From positions 2,542,001 through 2,606,000 of the forward strand of contig NZ_CP009428.1 of NCBI RefSeq assembly GCF_000758725.1: a stretch of 64,000 bases of DNA, in the 5' to 3' direction. Source of the DNA: Paenibacillus odorifer. Lineage in GTDB: Bacteria; Bacillota; Bacilli; Paenibacillales; Paenibacillaceae. Made by a program: the position numbers and the translations under genes. Below are positions 53,052 to 61,255 of the stretch, in pieces. Each line of letters opens with the position of its first letter. The stretch's first letter is position 1. The notes beneath the pieces are model-generated. The model did not search any database. It saw only the letters and a program-made list of their open reading frames with translations, and was not told the origin of the DNA.

Positions 53052-53369
53052 CTAGGAATTAAACCGCTTCACTAATTTGTCTTTATGTGCAGTAAAAGCC
53101 TCTTCTAAAGTGATGCCATATAAGTCGGCTAACAATGCGATATTTCCGAGAACATCCCCGATTTCCTCAATCAAGTCGTTTTTCAGTTGCTCTGGAGTGC
53201 GAGTCGATTCATCCGGTCGATCTCTGCCGATTTCATAGGAGCGTACAGCTCGTGCTACTTCACCTGTCTCTTCCATTAAGAATCCCACTCTTATAAAAGG
53301 ACCATAAGTAGTCCAGCCTCGTTCTCCATAAAAATGATTAATCCATTTCTGCACATCATTAATTTCCAT
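53052..53369 (-). CDS. MazG-like nucleotide pyrophosphohydrolase
   Basis: A 105-residue all-alpha NTP-PPase domain. The metal motif is split between LMEETGEVARA and EEIGDVLGNIA (acidic EExxE and ExxD). It hydrolyses non-canonical NTPs. The start at 53369 has AAGGAGTG upstream, better than the GTG at 53381, which sits on the ribosome site. Confidence 0.82.
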   Translation of the reverse strand: MEINDVQKWINHFYGERGWTTYGPFIRVGFLMEETGEVARAVRSYEIGRDRPDESTRTPEQLKNDLIEEIGDVLGNIALLADLYGITLEEAFTAHKDKLVKRFNS

Positions 53370-53466
53370 ATTATGTAGCACTCCTTAATCTTTCACATGA
53401 TTTATACTCCAACATATAGTATATTAGATAGCGGACATTATCAATATATAGTTTGGAGATGGGATT

Positions 53467-54045
53467 TTGAAATCAATATGTGTTTTCGCAGGATCGAATT
53501 TAGGGGGACATGAGGATTATAAAGCTAAAGCTGTTGAACTTGGTAACTACATGGCTATGAATAATTATCGTTTAATTTACGGTGGCTCAAAAATCGGATT
53601 AATGGGTGAAGTCGCTAATGCTGTTTTGAATGGTGGAGGCGAGGTAATCGGGGTAATGCCTAGAGGATTATTTAATGGGGAAATGGTACATAGAGAATTA
53701 ACGGAGTTGATAGAAGTAGAAGATATGCATGGCCGTAAAGCAAAAATGGGAGAATTGGCAGATGGCTTCATTGCTTTACCTGGAGGGTTTGGAACGTATG
53801 AGGAGCTTTTTGAGGTTTTGTGCTGGTCACAAATTGGCATACACAAGAAGCCGGTAGGGGTTCTAAATATCAGGAATTATTTTGATCCTCTGCTGAATCT
53901 GATTCATAACAGTATCCAAGAAGGCTTCTCTAATTCTTCGCATCTCAGTCTGCTAAACGTATCCAACGAGCCGTTGGAACTCTTAACTCTATTGAAGGAG
54001 TATGTTCCGCAAACGCTAGAGCAAAAGTGGAAACAGCTCAACTAG
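53467..54045 (+). CDS. LOG family protein (cytokinin riboside-type phosphoribohydrolase)
   Basis: A 192-residue Rossmann-like protein with the LOG signature [10 protein letters not shown] near 100-109 and [15 protein letters not shown]. Relatives split nucleoside monophosphates into base and ribose-5-phosphate. The start is TTG, with GGAGATGGGA upstream. Confidence 0.88.
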   Translation: MKSICVFAGSNLGGHEDYKAKAVELGNYMAMNNYRLIYGGSKIGLMGEVANAVLNGGGEVIGVMPRGLFNGEMVHRELTELIEVEDMHGRKAKMGELADGFIALPGGFGTYEELFEVLCWSQIGIHKKPVGVLNIRNYFDPLLNLIHNSIQEGFSNSSHLSLLNVSNEPLELLTLLKEYVPQTLEQKWKQLN

Positions 54046-54061
54046 AAAAAGGAGAACTTAC

Positions 54062-54622
54062 ATGAATTCAGAATTTGCATTTACTGATTTCCCTGTGTTA
54101 CAAACTGAACGATGTACACTACGTAAAGCAACAGAAAATGATCGCTATGATATATTTGAACTTTATTCCCAAGAAGCCGTTGTGAAATATATGCCATTTA
54201 CACCCTTCATTTCGGTCGAGGATGCGATAGATGAAATGGAATGGTATGACAAAATTTTTAAGGAACAATCCGGTTTACGGTGGATGATTGAAGATCGTGA
54301 GACTCAAAAAGTGATTGGAACCTGCGGATTTCTGAATTATGAGCAAGATCATCATCGTGTGGAAATTGGGTATGACTTAATGCCTGCTTTTTGGGGAAAG
54401 GGGATTATGACAGAGGTAGTGAACCGTGTTATGCAGTTTGGCTTTTTGAACATGAGACTAAATAAAATTGAAGCAAGAGTGGAACCGAAAAATGAGGCGT
54501 CACTTATATTGATGAATAAGCTCGGCTTCTACAAAGAAGGGGTCTTAAGGCAACATGAGTTCGAAAAAGGTCGGTATGTGGATCTTGCTGTCTTCTCTAA
54601 ATTGAAAAGTGAATACCGCTGA
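54062..54622 (+). CDS. GNAT N-acetyltransferase, RimJ/RimL type
   Basis: A 186-residue acetyltransferase. LQTERCTLRKATENDR near the start, DLMPAFWGKGIMTEVVN as the CoA loop and RVEPKNEASLILMNKLGF near the end are typical of ribosomal-protein or amino-acid acetylating GNATs. AAAGGAG precedes the ATG; it is 16 bases after the LOG gene and likely in the same unit. Confidence 0.85.
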   Translation: MNSEFAFTDFPVLQTERCTLRKATENDRYDIFELYSQEAVVKYMPFTPFISVEDAIDEMEWYDKIFKEQSGLRWMIEDRETQKVIGTCGFLNYEQDHHRVEIGYDLMPAFWGKGIMTEVVNRVMQFGFLNMRLNKIEARVEPKNEASLILMNKLGFYKEGVLRQHEFEKGRYVDLAVFSKLKSEYR

Positions 54623-54690
54623 ATTTGAATTTCACTAGTGGATTGGCTATGATAAATATAGAGAAACGCTACAAGAGGAGAAATGAGATA

Positions 54691-55440
54691 ATGACCCCCG
54701 AGAATCAAATTGAACAATTTAAGAAGCTTAAGCACGATATCACTCGTTTCATGTTGATTTATAAATTTGCATTGGATGAGATGGAAACAAAGATTGAGAT
54801 CCTAAAACAGGAGTTTCAGTCTCTGCATGATTACAGCCCAATTGAACATACCAAATCGCGTATTAAGTCACCAGAGAGTATCATGAACAAAATGCTGCGC
54901 AAAAATGGTGAATTATCGCTGAATTCAGTGAAAAATTGTATTAAAGACATCGCTGGTCTGCGGATCACCTGTTCTTTTATCTCTGATATCTATCATGTTA
55001 GTGAGATGCTTCAGAAGCAGGATGATCTAACGGTTCTTGAGGTGAAGGATTATATTAAGAATCCTAAACCTAACGGATATCAGAGTCTTCATTTGCTGAT
55101 TCAAGTCCCTGTTTTTATGTCCGATCGCCAGGAGCTTGTCTGTGTAGAAGTTCAAATTCGTACCATTGCTATGGATTTCTGGGCAAGCCTCGAACATAAA
55201 ATCTTTTATAAATATAATAAATCAGTACCTGAGAGCATGACTCGTGAGCTGAAAAATGCGGCGGATGCCGCCCATGCTCTTGATCTGCAAATGGAGCGTC
55301 TGCACCGAGATATAAAAGAAATTAAAGACGATGATGAAGATGATCTTAGCTCTTTCGAGGAGGAGCTTCGCCGTATAGTGGTTCATAATAAGCAGTTCAC
55401 ACTTCCAGCTAACTTTATTAAACTGCTTGACGATAAATAA
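54691..55440 (+). CDS. Small alarmone synthetase, RelA/SpoT domain
   Basis: (p)ppGpp synthetase of the short RelP/RelQ type, 249 residues, without HD hydrolase or regulatory domains. IAGLRITCSFISDIY, NPKPNGYQSLHLLI and VEVQIRTIAMDFWASLEHK are the core catalytic and substrate residues. It is longer than the usual 210 residues owing to a C-terminal helical, acidic tail. AGAGGAG precedes ATG 54691. Confidence 0.88.
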   Translation: MTPENQIEQFKKLKHDITRFMLIYKFALDEMETKIEILKQEFQSLHDYSPIEHTKSRIKSPESIMNKMLRKNGELSLNSVKNCIKDIAGLRITCSFISDIYHVSEMLQKQDDLTVLEVKDYIKNPKPNGYQSLHLLIQVPVFMSDRQELVCVEVQIRTIAMDFWASLEHKIFYKYNKSVPESMTRELKNAADAAHALDLQMERLHRDIKEIKDDDEDDLSSFEEELRRIVVHNKQFTLPANFIKLLDDK

Positions 55441-55453
55441 GCTGTTTTGTCCG

Positions 55454-55496
55454 CCTAGAGTTATCCGTTTCGTTTCGGGTGACTCTAGGTTTTTTC
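55454..55496 (+). terminator. Terminator after the alarmone synthetase
   Basis: CCTAGAGT and ACTCTAGG with an inner CCG/CGG pair, then TTTTTT. Confidence 0.85.
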
Positions 55497-55596
55497 TTGT
55501 ATACATCATTGCCATAGATAACTAGAATAGAGTATTCTCAACTAGAAGAGAAAGGTTACTTCAGCTTCATCATTTTTACATAAAAGGAGAATGAAG

Positions 55597-57222
55597 ATGA
55601 GCGAGCGTACACTTCGCGCCATTACTGTGAATCAAATCGGATATCCGCTGGATGGAGAAAAAATCGCAGTATTTACAGGTGCTGAGCATGATTTTCAGGT
55701 AGTTGATATTGATAGCGGGACTATTGTGTTCAAAGGTAGTTCAGATGCTGGAAGATTTGATAAAGCCAGTGGAGTAACTTTGCACACAGGTGATTTCTCG
55801 GAGGTCAAGGCTGAGGGAAGATATCGGATTGAGCAGGGCGAGGGTGTAGCTTCGGCATCCTTTACAATCTCAGATCAGCCTTATCATGAGCTTCAACAGG
55901 GCTTGCTGAAAGCTTTCTATTATTATCGCTGTGGCGTTGAATTGACTGAAGAATATGCTGAAGATTGGAAGCACAAGGCGTGTCATACCGCAAAAGGGAT
56001 TGTATATGGGCAACCGGATCTTCAACTAGACTGTTCGGGTGGCTGGCATGATGCAGGTGATTATGGAAAATATAGCGGTCCCGGAGCGAAAGCTATCGCG
56101 GATATGCTGCTTGCATATGAATTATATCCCTCGGCTTTTGTAAGCGCTATCCCATTGCCTGAAAGTGATGGATCTACGCCAGATGTGCTGCTGGAATGCA
56201 AGGTGGAGCTCGATTGGTTGTTTAAAATGCAAGACTCCGCAACAGGTGGTGTATACCATAAACTGACTACGCTAAGCTTTCCTGGACTGGATGTTATGCC
56301 TGAGGACGATACAGCGGATCTGTACTTCTCACCAATATCTGCTACTGCTACTGGAGATTTTGCTGGGGTTATGGCTATGGCTGCAAGAGTGTACGAGTCT
56401 TTTGATGCTGCTTATGCGCGGAAATGTCTGGATGCTGCAGGGGCAGCATGGGAATGGCTTGTTCAGCATCCAGATGTACCCGGTTTTACGAATCCGCCTG
56501 AGATTAGCACTGGAGAATACGGGGATGGAGTCGATAAGGACGAGCGGTATTGGGCAGCGGCGGAGCTGTATCGTACGACAGGGAAAGAGGAGTATCATCA
56601 AGCTGTTCTCCAGCTAGTGCAGCTGGCTTTTCCAAAATACAGTTTAGGCTGGGGTGATATGGGGGGTTATGGCACTATTGCTTATCTGTTAAATGGTGAG
56701 GAGCAAGCAGAACGTGCTTTATATGTCTCGTTAAAAGAAGGGCTTGTTGCTGAGGCGCAACGATTAGTGGAACAGAGTCGTGAGGAGGGCTATAGGATCT
56801 CTTTAAAAGAGGAGGACTATATCTGGGGCAGCAATATGCTTGTAATGAACAATGCAATACTGCTGCTGGCGGCTGAATATTTTAGTGGAGACTCCGGTTT
56901 TGCGGACTGTGCCTTAGATCATCTACATTATCTGATGGGGCGTAACGTATTGGATATCAGCTATGTTACCGGATTTGGGGATCATGCCGTGATGAATCCG
57001 CATCATCGCCCTTCTGTAGGTGACCAAGTGGCTGATCCGGTGCCAGGATTGGTGTCAGGGGGGCCAGATCGTGGGCTGCATGATGAATATGTAGTTGAGC
57101 ATTTACAGGGAAAACCAGCTGCGCAGTGCTTTGTCGATCATGAGCTTAGCTATTCTACGAATGAAGTGACGATCTATTGGAATTCACCTGCGGTGTTTGT
57201 TGTGGCCCGGTTTAATCAATAA
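55597..57222 (+). CDS. GH9 family glycoside hydrolase, cytoplasmic
   Basis: GH9 enzyme, 541 residues. An N-terminal immunoglobulin-like domain (about 1-95) precedes the (alpha/alpha)6 barrel with catalytic base region GWHDAGDYGKY (Asp152, Asp155), the HHRPS stretch near 470 and the catalytic acid in STNEVTIYWNSP near 525. No signal peptide, so unlike most cellulases it should act inside on imported cellodextrin or glucosamine oligomers. The start at 55597 has AAGGAG seven bases upstream. Single gene with its own terminator. Confidence 0.88.
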   Translation: MSERTLRAITVNQIGYPLDGEKIAVFTGAEHDFQVVDIDSGTIVFKGSSDAGRFDKASGVTLHTGDFSEVKAEGRYRIEQGEGVASASFTISDQPYHELQQGLLKAFYYYRCGVELTEEYAEDWKHKACHTAKGIVYGQPDLQLDCSGGWHDAGDYGKYSGPGAKAIADMLLAYELYPSAFVSAIPLPESDGSTPDVLLECKVELDWLFKMQDSATGGVYHKLTTLSFPGLDVMPEDDTADLYFSPISATATGDFAGVMAMAARVYESFDAAYARKCLDAAGAAWEWLVQHPDVPGFTNPPEISTGEYGDGVDKDERYWAAAELYRTTGKEEYHQAVLQLVQLAFPKYSLGWGDMGGYGTIAYLLNGEEQAERALYVSLKEGLVAEAQRLVEQSREEGYRISLKEEDYIWGSNMLVMNNAILLLAAEYFSGDSGFADCALDHLHYLMGRNVLDISYVTGFGDHAVMNPHHRPSVGDQVADPVPGLVSGGPDRGLHDEYVVEHLQGKPAAQCFVDHELSYSTNEVTIYWNSPAVFVVARFNQ

Positions 57223-57242
57223 AAAGCAATAGTTCGAATAGG

Positions 57243-57280
57243 GAAAGGCGTCCTGGATCTGGATGTCTTTCTCTTTTTTA
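57243..57280 (+). terminator. Terminator after the GH9 gene
   Basis: GAAAGGCGTCC and GGATGTCTTTC pair with two wobbles, then CTCTTTTTT. Confidence 0.8.
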
Positions 57281-57343
57281 TAGTTGAAATGCGATATTCA
57301 CGCGGGATCTAAGGCTCAAGCAAATGGTTGAGCAAGGTTAAGC

Positions 57344-57613
57344 CTATTTCTCACAAGCGATTCCGTCTTTGTCACGGTCGCTTTTTTTATTGGCATTATA
57401 GAGTTCTTTCGATACATAGGGTTTATTTTTCGTTTTGCCGCCTTTGTTCTTGGTTGAGCTGGAAATAGCAACTCCACCTTTGTAATCTTTGTTTAGCTCC
57501 GAGCAGTTTTTGTAGGTTTTGACCTTGGATTCTGCGCTTGCTGTATTTAAGGTACCGACGGATAGAGTGAGTAGCAGGCCTGATGCTAGACAAATGTTTA
57601 AGATTTTTTTCAT
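57344..57613 (-). CDS. Secreted excalibur-domain protein
   Basis: An 89-residue protein with a signal peptide (1-27, ends ASA) and an excalibur calcium-binding motif DRDKDGIACE at the C-terminus, with paired cysteines in KNCSELN and IACE. Typical of small secreted Ca-binding proteins of Bacillus. AGGAGATG lies upstream. Confidence 0.85.
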   Translation of the reverse strand: MKKILNICLASGLLLTLSVGTLNTASAESKVKTYKNCSELNKDYKGGVAISSSTKNKGGKTKNKPYVSKELYNANKKSDRDKDGIACEK

Positions 57614-57798
57614 GAGAACATCTCCTATAAAAATCTAATGGAATTGATGATTGCGTAGTATCGTATGTATTTTATATTACCAGTTTAATTCATTGAGGTA
57701 TACATTATTGGTGGATTTGGAAACAGTGTACATATTTATGAGTGAAGTGGGGGAATAATTAGATTCAATTCACATGTAGTGAACAGGCTACGAATGAG

Positions 57799-58323
57799 GT
57801 GATTCTAATTAGCAAAAAGAAAATAGCGACTGCTCTAATTGCAGGGTTGTTGCTTCTGCCGGGAATGGCCTTGGGTGCATCAGCCCCCGTTACTATGACT
57901 CGCGTTAATGGAGAACTGCTATCGGCTATGCCCAAGCCAGCTCCGGAGTCCAAGCGCATTATATTACCTTCTGCAATTCAAGCATCAGAGCTATACGGGT
58001 TCGGATTACAGCATCGGAATGCCTCGATTCAATATTCGATCTTCTCTAAAGAATTCAAAAAGATTATGTATCCGCGGTTTGTTGAACTAAACTGGGTAAC
58101 GGGTGTCTCCAGCCCCTGGATCACGAACTACGAGGTCACTAAAGAAACGATAATTAACAAGAACTCAGAGGTCATAGAAATGCGTTTGGATACTGCGACT
58201 TCAAGTGGACCAGCACCTTCTATATTTTTGACAATCTCACTTGTGCAAGAGAAGAATAGCTGGGTGATTACCGGAGTGACATCGGACCCTGAGCTGCCGC
58301 GTGGCGGATTGCCTAGGAAGTAG
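57799..58323 (+). CDS. Exported protein of unknown function, atypical start
   Basis: A 174-residue protein with signal peptide (SKKKIATALIAGLLLLPGMALGA) and a soluble domain (about 30-174) of alpha/beta character, with no recognised motif. The given start is GTG at 57799, which overlaps the only good ribosome site, GAGGTG (57796-57801). ATT at 57808, six bases after that site, would give M-S-K-K-K and fits better, so an ATT start is possible. Terminator follows. Confidence 0.65.
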   Translation: MILISKKKIATALIAGLLLLPGMALGASAPVTMTRVNGELLSAMPKPAPESKRIILPSAIQASELYGFGLQHRNASIQYSIFSKEFKKIMYPRFVELNWVTGVSSPWITNYEVTKETIINKNSEVIEMRLDTATSSGPAPSIFLTISLVQEKNSWVITGVTSDPELPRGGLPRK

Positions 58324-58337
58324 GTATGTTATGGATA

Positions 58338-58384
58338 AAAAGAGCAAGCGTATTAGGGGATTCCCATACGCTTGCTCTTTTTTT
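58338..58384 (+). terminator. Terminator after the exported protein
   Basis: AAGAGCAAGCGTAT and ATACGCTTGCTCTT, then TTTTTT. Confidence 0.9.
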
Positions 58385-58536
58385 GATTCGAAAGCACAAT
58401 CGTTTAGTTCACGCGGCCTGTGTCTCCACAAATCATCAGTGACAATGTTCAGCCCAGAGTGGCAATGCCAGCTCGAGTCACAAATCATCAGCCTACGTTG
58501 GTGATTAATTAAGAGACCTCGCGTCAGACATCGTTA

Positions 58537-58713
58537 CGGACCGTATTGCAGCTATTTTGGCATTATGATCGTTCTGGCGAGAGTTTCGGACTGTATGGCT
58601 CTTATTCCCCTGAAATCACGCATTATAGGAGTACTTTTGGGTGAATAGCTGCATCTGAGTCCGATAGCATGGCTAAATCGCCGAAATTGTGAAAATAAGA
58701 GCTCCTCGGTCCG
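58537..58713. repeat. Four-unit structured element, copy 2
   Basis: Units CGGACCGTATTGCAGCTATT at 58537 and CGGACTGTATGGCTCTTATT at 58587 direct, and inverted ones at 58644-58663 and 58694-58713. Unit 3 as reverse complement is CGGACTCAGATGCAGCTATT, sharing TGCAGCTATT with unit 1; unit 4 shares GCTCTTATT with unit 2. The matching pairs are 1-3 and 2-4, an interleaved layout. Steps 50, 57, 50. Confidence 0.8.
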
Positions 58714-58839
58714 ATCCCCGCTAAGCTCTAGTGTATTTAGAGTCGCAATGTTCAGCCCAGAGTGGCAATACCAGCTCGAGTCACAAATCATCAGCCTACG
58801 TTGCTGATTAATTAAGAGACCTCGCGTCAGACATCGTTA

Positions 58840-59016
58840 CGGACCGTATTGCAGCTATTTTGGCATTATGATCGTTCTGGCGAGAGTTTCGGACTGTATG
58901 GCTCTTATTCCCCTGAAATCACGCATTATAGGAGTACTTTTGGGTGAATAGCTGCATCTGAGTCCGATAGCATGGCTAAATCGCCGAAATTGTGAAAATA
59001 AGAGCTCCTCGGTCCG
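58840..59016. repeat. Four-unit structured element, copy 3
   Basis: Same as copy 2, shifted by 303: units at 58840, 58890, 58947-58966 and 58997-59016. It is the second half of the tandem duplication. Confidence 0.8.
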
Positions 59017-59059
59017 ATCACCGCCAAGCTCCAGTGGATTTGGAGTCGCAATGTTCAGC

Positions 59060-59310
59060 CCAGAGTGGAAGGCCAACTCAGCATCACAAAGCCCAGCTTG
59101 CATTATAGAGTGTAGCATACGTCACCAGCCCAGCTCATATCATACAGCGCAACTGACGTCGCATAGCCCAGCCCGCATTACACAGCGCAACTCACATCGC
59201 ATAGCTCAGCTCACTTCACAAAGTGCAGCTCGAGCCACCAGCCCAGCTCGAGCCACCAGCCCAGCTCACGTCACCAGCCCAGCTCGCGAACCCCAGCTCA
59301 AGCCACAACA
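59060..59310. repeat. Degenerate 18-bp tandem repeat
   Basis: Array with best units at 59221-59238, 59239-59256, 59257-59274 and 59275-59292 (core CAGCCCAGCTCGAGCCAC), fading on both sides into CAGCCCAGCTC and GCGCAACTCACATCGCAT variants. No spacers of unique sequence, so not CRISPR. Frames across it are low complexity and not believed to be coding. Confidence 0.75.
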
Positions 59311-59338
59311 GCTACTAGACTATCCAGCTGTTAGGCGA

Positions 59339-60196
59339 CTAATCTCTTCCCGCCTTCACCATCAATTCCGCCAGCATTTTGGGTTCGGTTCGAACGGTGG
59401 TCATGTGATCTCCTTTGCCCTCGATGAAGCGGAAGACGCCTAAATGACTGGATTGTGTAGGATGGAATCCGTATGGACCTTGCGGTATCGCGGTGTCCTC
59501 CGTTAGATAAAGATAACTTTTGGGGATCTGGAGACTGTAGAATTTCTTGAGATCAAGCTTTTCGAAAAGTGGACTTGCTGGCTCAGGAGGAGCTTTTTTA
59601 TAAAAAGCTTGCGCTTCCGCAAGACTGGCGGTGTTGACGAATGTATCCCGGAAGAGAGGAAAGGGGAGCGTTATGGTGTTATTGCCGGAAGTATCTCTTA
59701 GCTGTTCAAAGTACTTAAGCGAATCAGCTGGAAATTGGTCCGCCAGACTTTGCCCATCCAGCGGTACGAAGGCATCGAAGAATACCAGACGTTTGATCCG
59801 ATCCGGTACTTGCTGAGAGACGGTTTGGATCACCGATCCACCAAAGCTATGTCCGAGCAGAATGATATCCTTTAAGTCTTTTTGCTTGATAAAGTCGACA
59901 ACAGATTGTGTAATTTGCGCATGCGTTACATTATTGTTTTTGTCCCCGCCATGACCGGCATATTCCGGAGTATAGACGGTGTGTCCTAAGCTGCGAAGTG
60001 CGGCGGCCGTTTGATCCCAAAAACCAGCAGTAGCCCAAGACCCATGAACTAGAACAAATGTAAGAGGCGCCTGTTTCGATGATGTTTTGTTATTGGCGGC
60101 CTCAACCGTGGAGCTGAGATTCATAGGCTGGAAACCCATAATTGTAAAGAGAGTGATACATAACGCTAACACTATTTTTGTGTGAATGGATTTCAT
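59339..60196 (-). CDS. Secreted alpha/beta hydrolase
   Basis: Alpha/beta hydrolase, 285 residues, with a signal peptide (about 1-34). FVLVHGSWATAGFWDQ oxyanion region, Ser117 in LLGHSFGGSV and His in KGDHMTT near 268; salicylate esterase / EstC-like. ATG at 60196 follows AGGAGG, so the longer frame from 60313 is rejected. The gene ends next to the 18-bp repeat array. Confidence 0.85.
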   Translation of the reverse strand: MKSIHTKIVLALCITLFTIMGFQPMNLSSTVEAANNKTSSKQAPLTFVLVHGSWATAGFWDQTAAALRSLGHTVYTPEYAGHGGDKNNNVTHAQITQSVVDFIKQKDLKDIILLGHSFGGSVIQTVSQQVPDRIKRLVFFDAFVPLDGQSLADQFPADSLKYFEQLRDTSGNNTITLPFPLFRDTFVNTASLAEAQAFYKKAPPEPASPLFEKLDLKKFYSLQIPKSYLYLTEDTAIPQGPYGFHPTQSSHLGVFRFIEGKGDHMTTVRTEPKMLAELMVKAGRD

Positions 60197-60367
60197 ACTA
60201 TGCCTCCTATGTGGGGTGAGAGTGTAATACTTAGAGGATGCCCCGTTTAGAAAAGAAAGATGAATTTTTATCAGGAGTAGTGAATCTCCGCACCTAGGCA
60301 TAGGCAAACGCATATCTTGTGTTTAGGGAAAGCAAAAATTTATAGCAACAGAAAGGCAGGAAAAAAA

Positions 60368-61204
60368 GTGACTTCATACATGGACTATACGTCCCCCAAT
60401 ACAGAGTTTACTTTTGATGTGAACACCAATACACTTTTTAAAAAAGATGCCAACAACTTCATTAACTTGCTGTCGATTAAACAATTGAACACGCTTGAGA
60501 ACATATCGCTGCTGGATATTTTTCTTAGCAAATCAAATGTTGTGGAACCTCATTATCATCAAAATGCTGCAGAGCTTGTATATTGTATCTGCGGTTCAGC
60601 GGTAGTGTCTTTAATCAATCCGTTCACAAATGAACTTCTGCATTTTCCGATTTGTCCGGGTCAAGTGGCAAACGTGCCGCAAGGCTGGTGGCATTATGAG
60701 GTAGCTACTGTGGATAATACACATCTGCTCGCGATTTTTGACGCACCTATTCCTGAGGTCATTTTAGGTTCGGATATTCTTAGCAAAACCCCAGCAAATG
60801 TATTAGCCCATACTTACTGCTTAAATGAAGCTAAGGTAAAAGAAGCTCTTGCTCCAATCAAGCCGGGAACCTTCATCGGCCCTCCTGCTGACTGCTGCGA
60901 AGAAGATAAAGTAATGGGCAGCAGCAATATGGCTCCTAATATGGCCCCTAACATGGTCCCAAATATGCAAGCCAATGTTAAACCAAATATGCATCCTAAT
61001 ATGCAGCCAAATATGAATCCATACGCTCATATGCAGGCACAACCCATCCCGATATCTTCACAAATGCCTCCAGCTACACAAGCCTTTAATTATCAGCCTT
61101 ACCCGATGCAAGGGTACTATACGCAGGGTTATGATCAGCATTATCGCCAACAACCCTATGTACAGCAGCAGCCGCATTACCAGTATCCAAATAACCAAGA
61201 GTAA
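60368..61204 (+). CDS. Cupin protein with NMxP repeats and QY-rich tail
   Basis: A 278-residue protein. Residues about 30-150 form a cupin domain with the metal ligands of PHYHQNAAELVYCICG and the second motif NVPQGWWHYE. Residues about 180-220 are a four-residue repeat Asn-Met-x-Pro with variants (NMAP, NMVP, NMHP, NMQP), followed by a Gln/Tyr/Pro-rich tail. Such tails are common in spore coat or surface proteins, so a coat role is a guess. The GTG start at 60368 has AGGAAAAAAA upstream; ATG 60380 is possible. Confidence 0.78.
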   Translation: MTSYMDYTSPNTEFTFDVNTNTLFKKDANNFINLLSIKQLNTLENISLLDIFLSKSNVVEPHYHQNAAELVYCICGSAVVSLINPFTNELLHFPICPGQVANVPQGWWHYEVATVDNTHLLAIFDAPIPEVILGSDILSKTPANVLAHTYCLNEAKVKEALAPIKPGTFIGPPADCCEEDKVMGSSNMAPNMAPNMVPNMQANVKPNMHPNMQPNMNPYAHMQAQPIPISSQMPPATQAFNYQPYPMQGYYTQGYDQHYRQQPYVQQQPHYQYPNNQE

Positions 61205-61209
61205 ACTAA

Positions 61210-61246
61210 AAAAACCTCCCGGAACTCTAGATTCCGGGAGGTTTCG
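61210..61246. terminator. Bidirectional terminator between cupin and reductase genes
   Basis: AAACCTCCCGGAA and TTCCGGGAGGTTT form a perfect stem with a seven-base loop; A-run left, TTT right. Confidence 0.9.
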
Positions 61247-61255
61247 TTGTTAAAC

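Larger units (their letters stand above)
58443..59048. repeat. 303-bp tandem duplication carrying the four-unit element
   Basis: Two nearly identical 303-bp units (58443-58745 and 58746-59048), with the first about 24 bases of a third unit at 59049. A few differences (CAATGCCAGC/CAATACCAGC, GTTGGTG/GTTGCTG, TATTTAG/GATTTGG) show it is real and older than a copy artefact. Each contains one four-unit element. No gene is carried; the 1015-base gap has no convincing ORF. Confidence 0.9.

Noticed and set aside
58552..59118. Two identical minus-strand frames over the 303-bp duplication (MICDSSW... and MLHSIMQ...)
   Set aside because: They repeat simply because the DNA does; no ribosome site and no resemblance to any known protein.
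59221..59292. CRISPR array
   Set aside because: Units are contiguous without unique spacers, and no cas genes are present.
59051..59443. Frame with HSPARITQ and ATSPAR-like repeats across the 18-bp array
   Set aside because: Made only by the tandem repeat whose unit is six codons; no ribosome site and overlaps the secreted hydrolase end.
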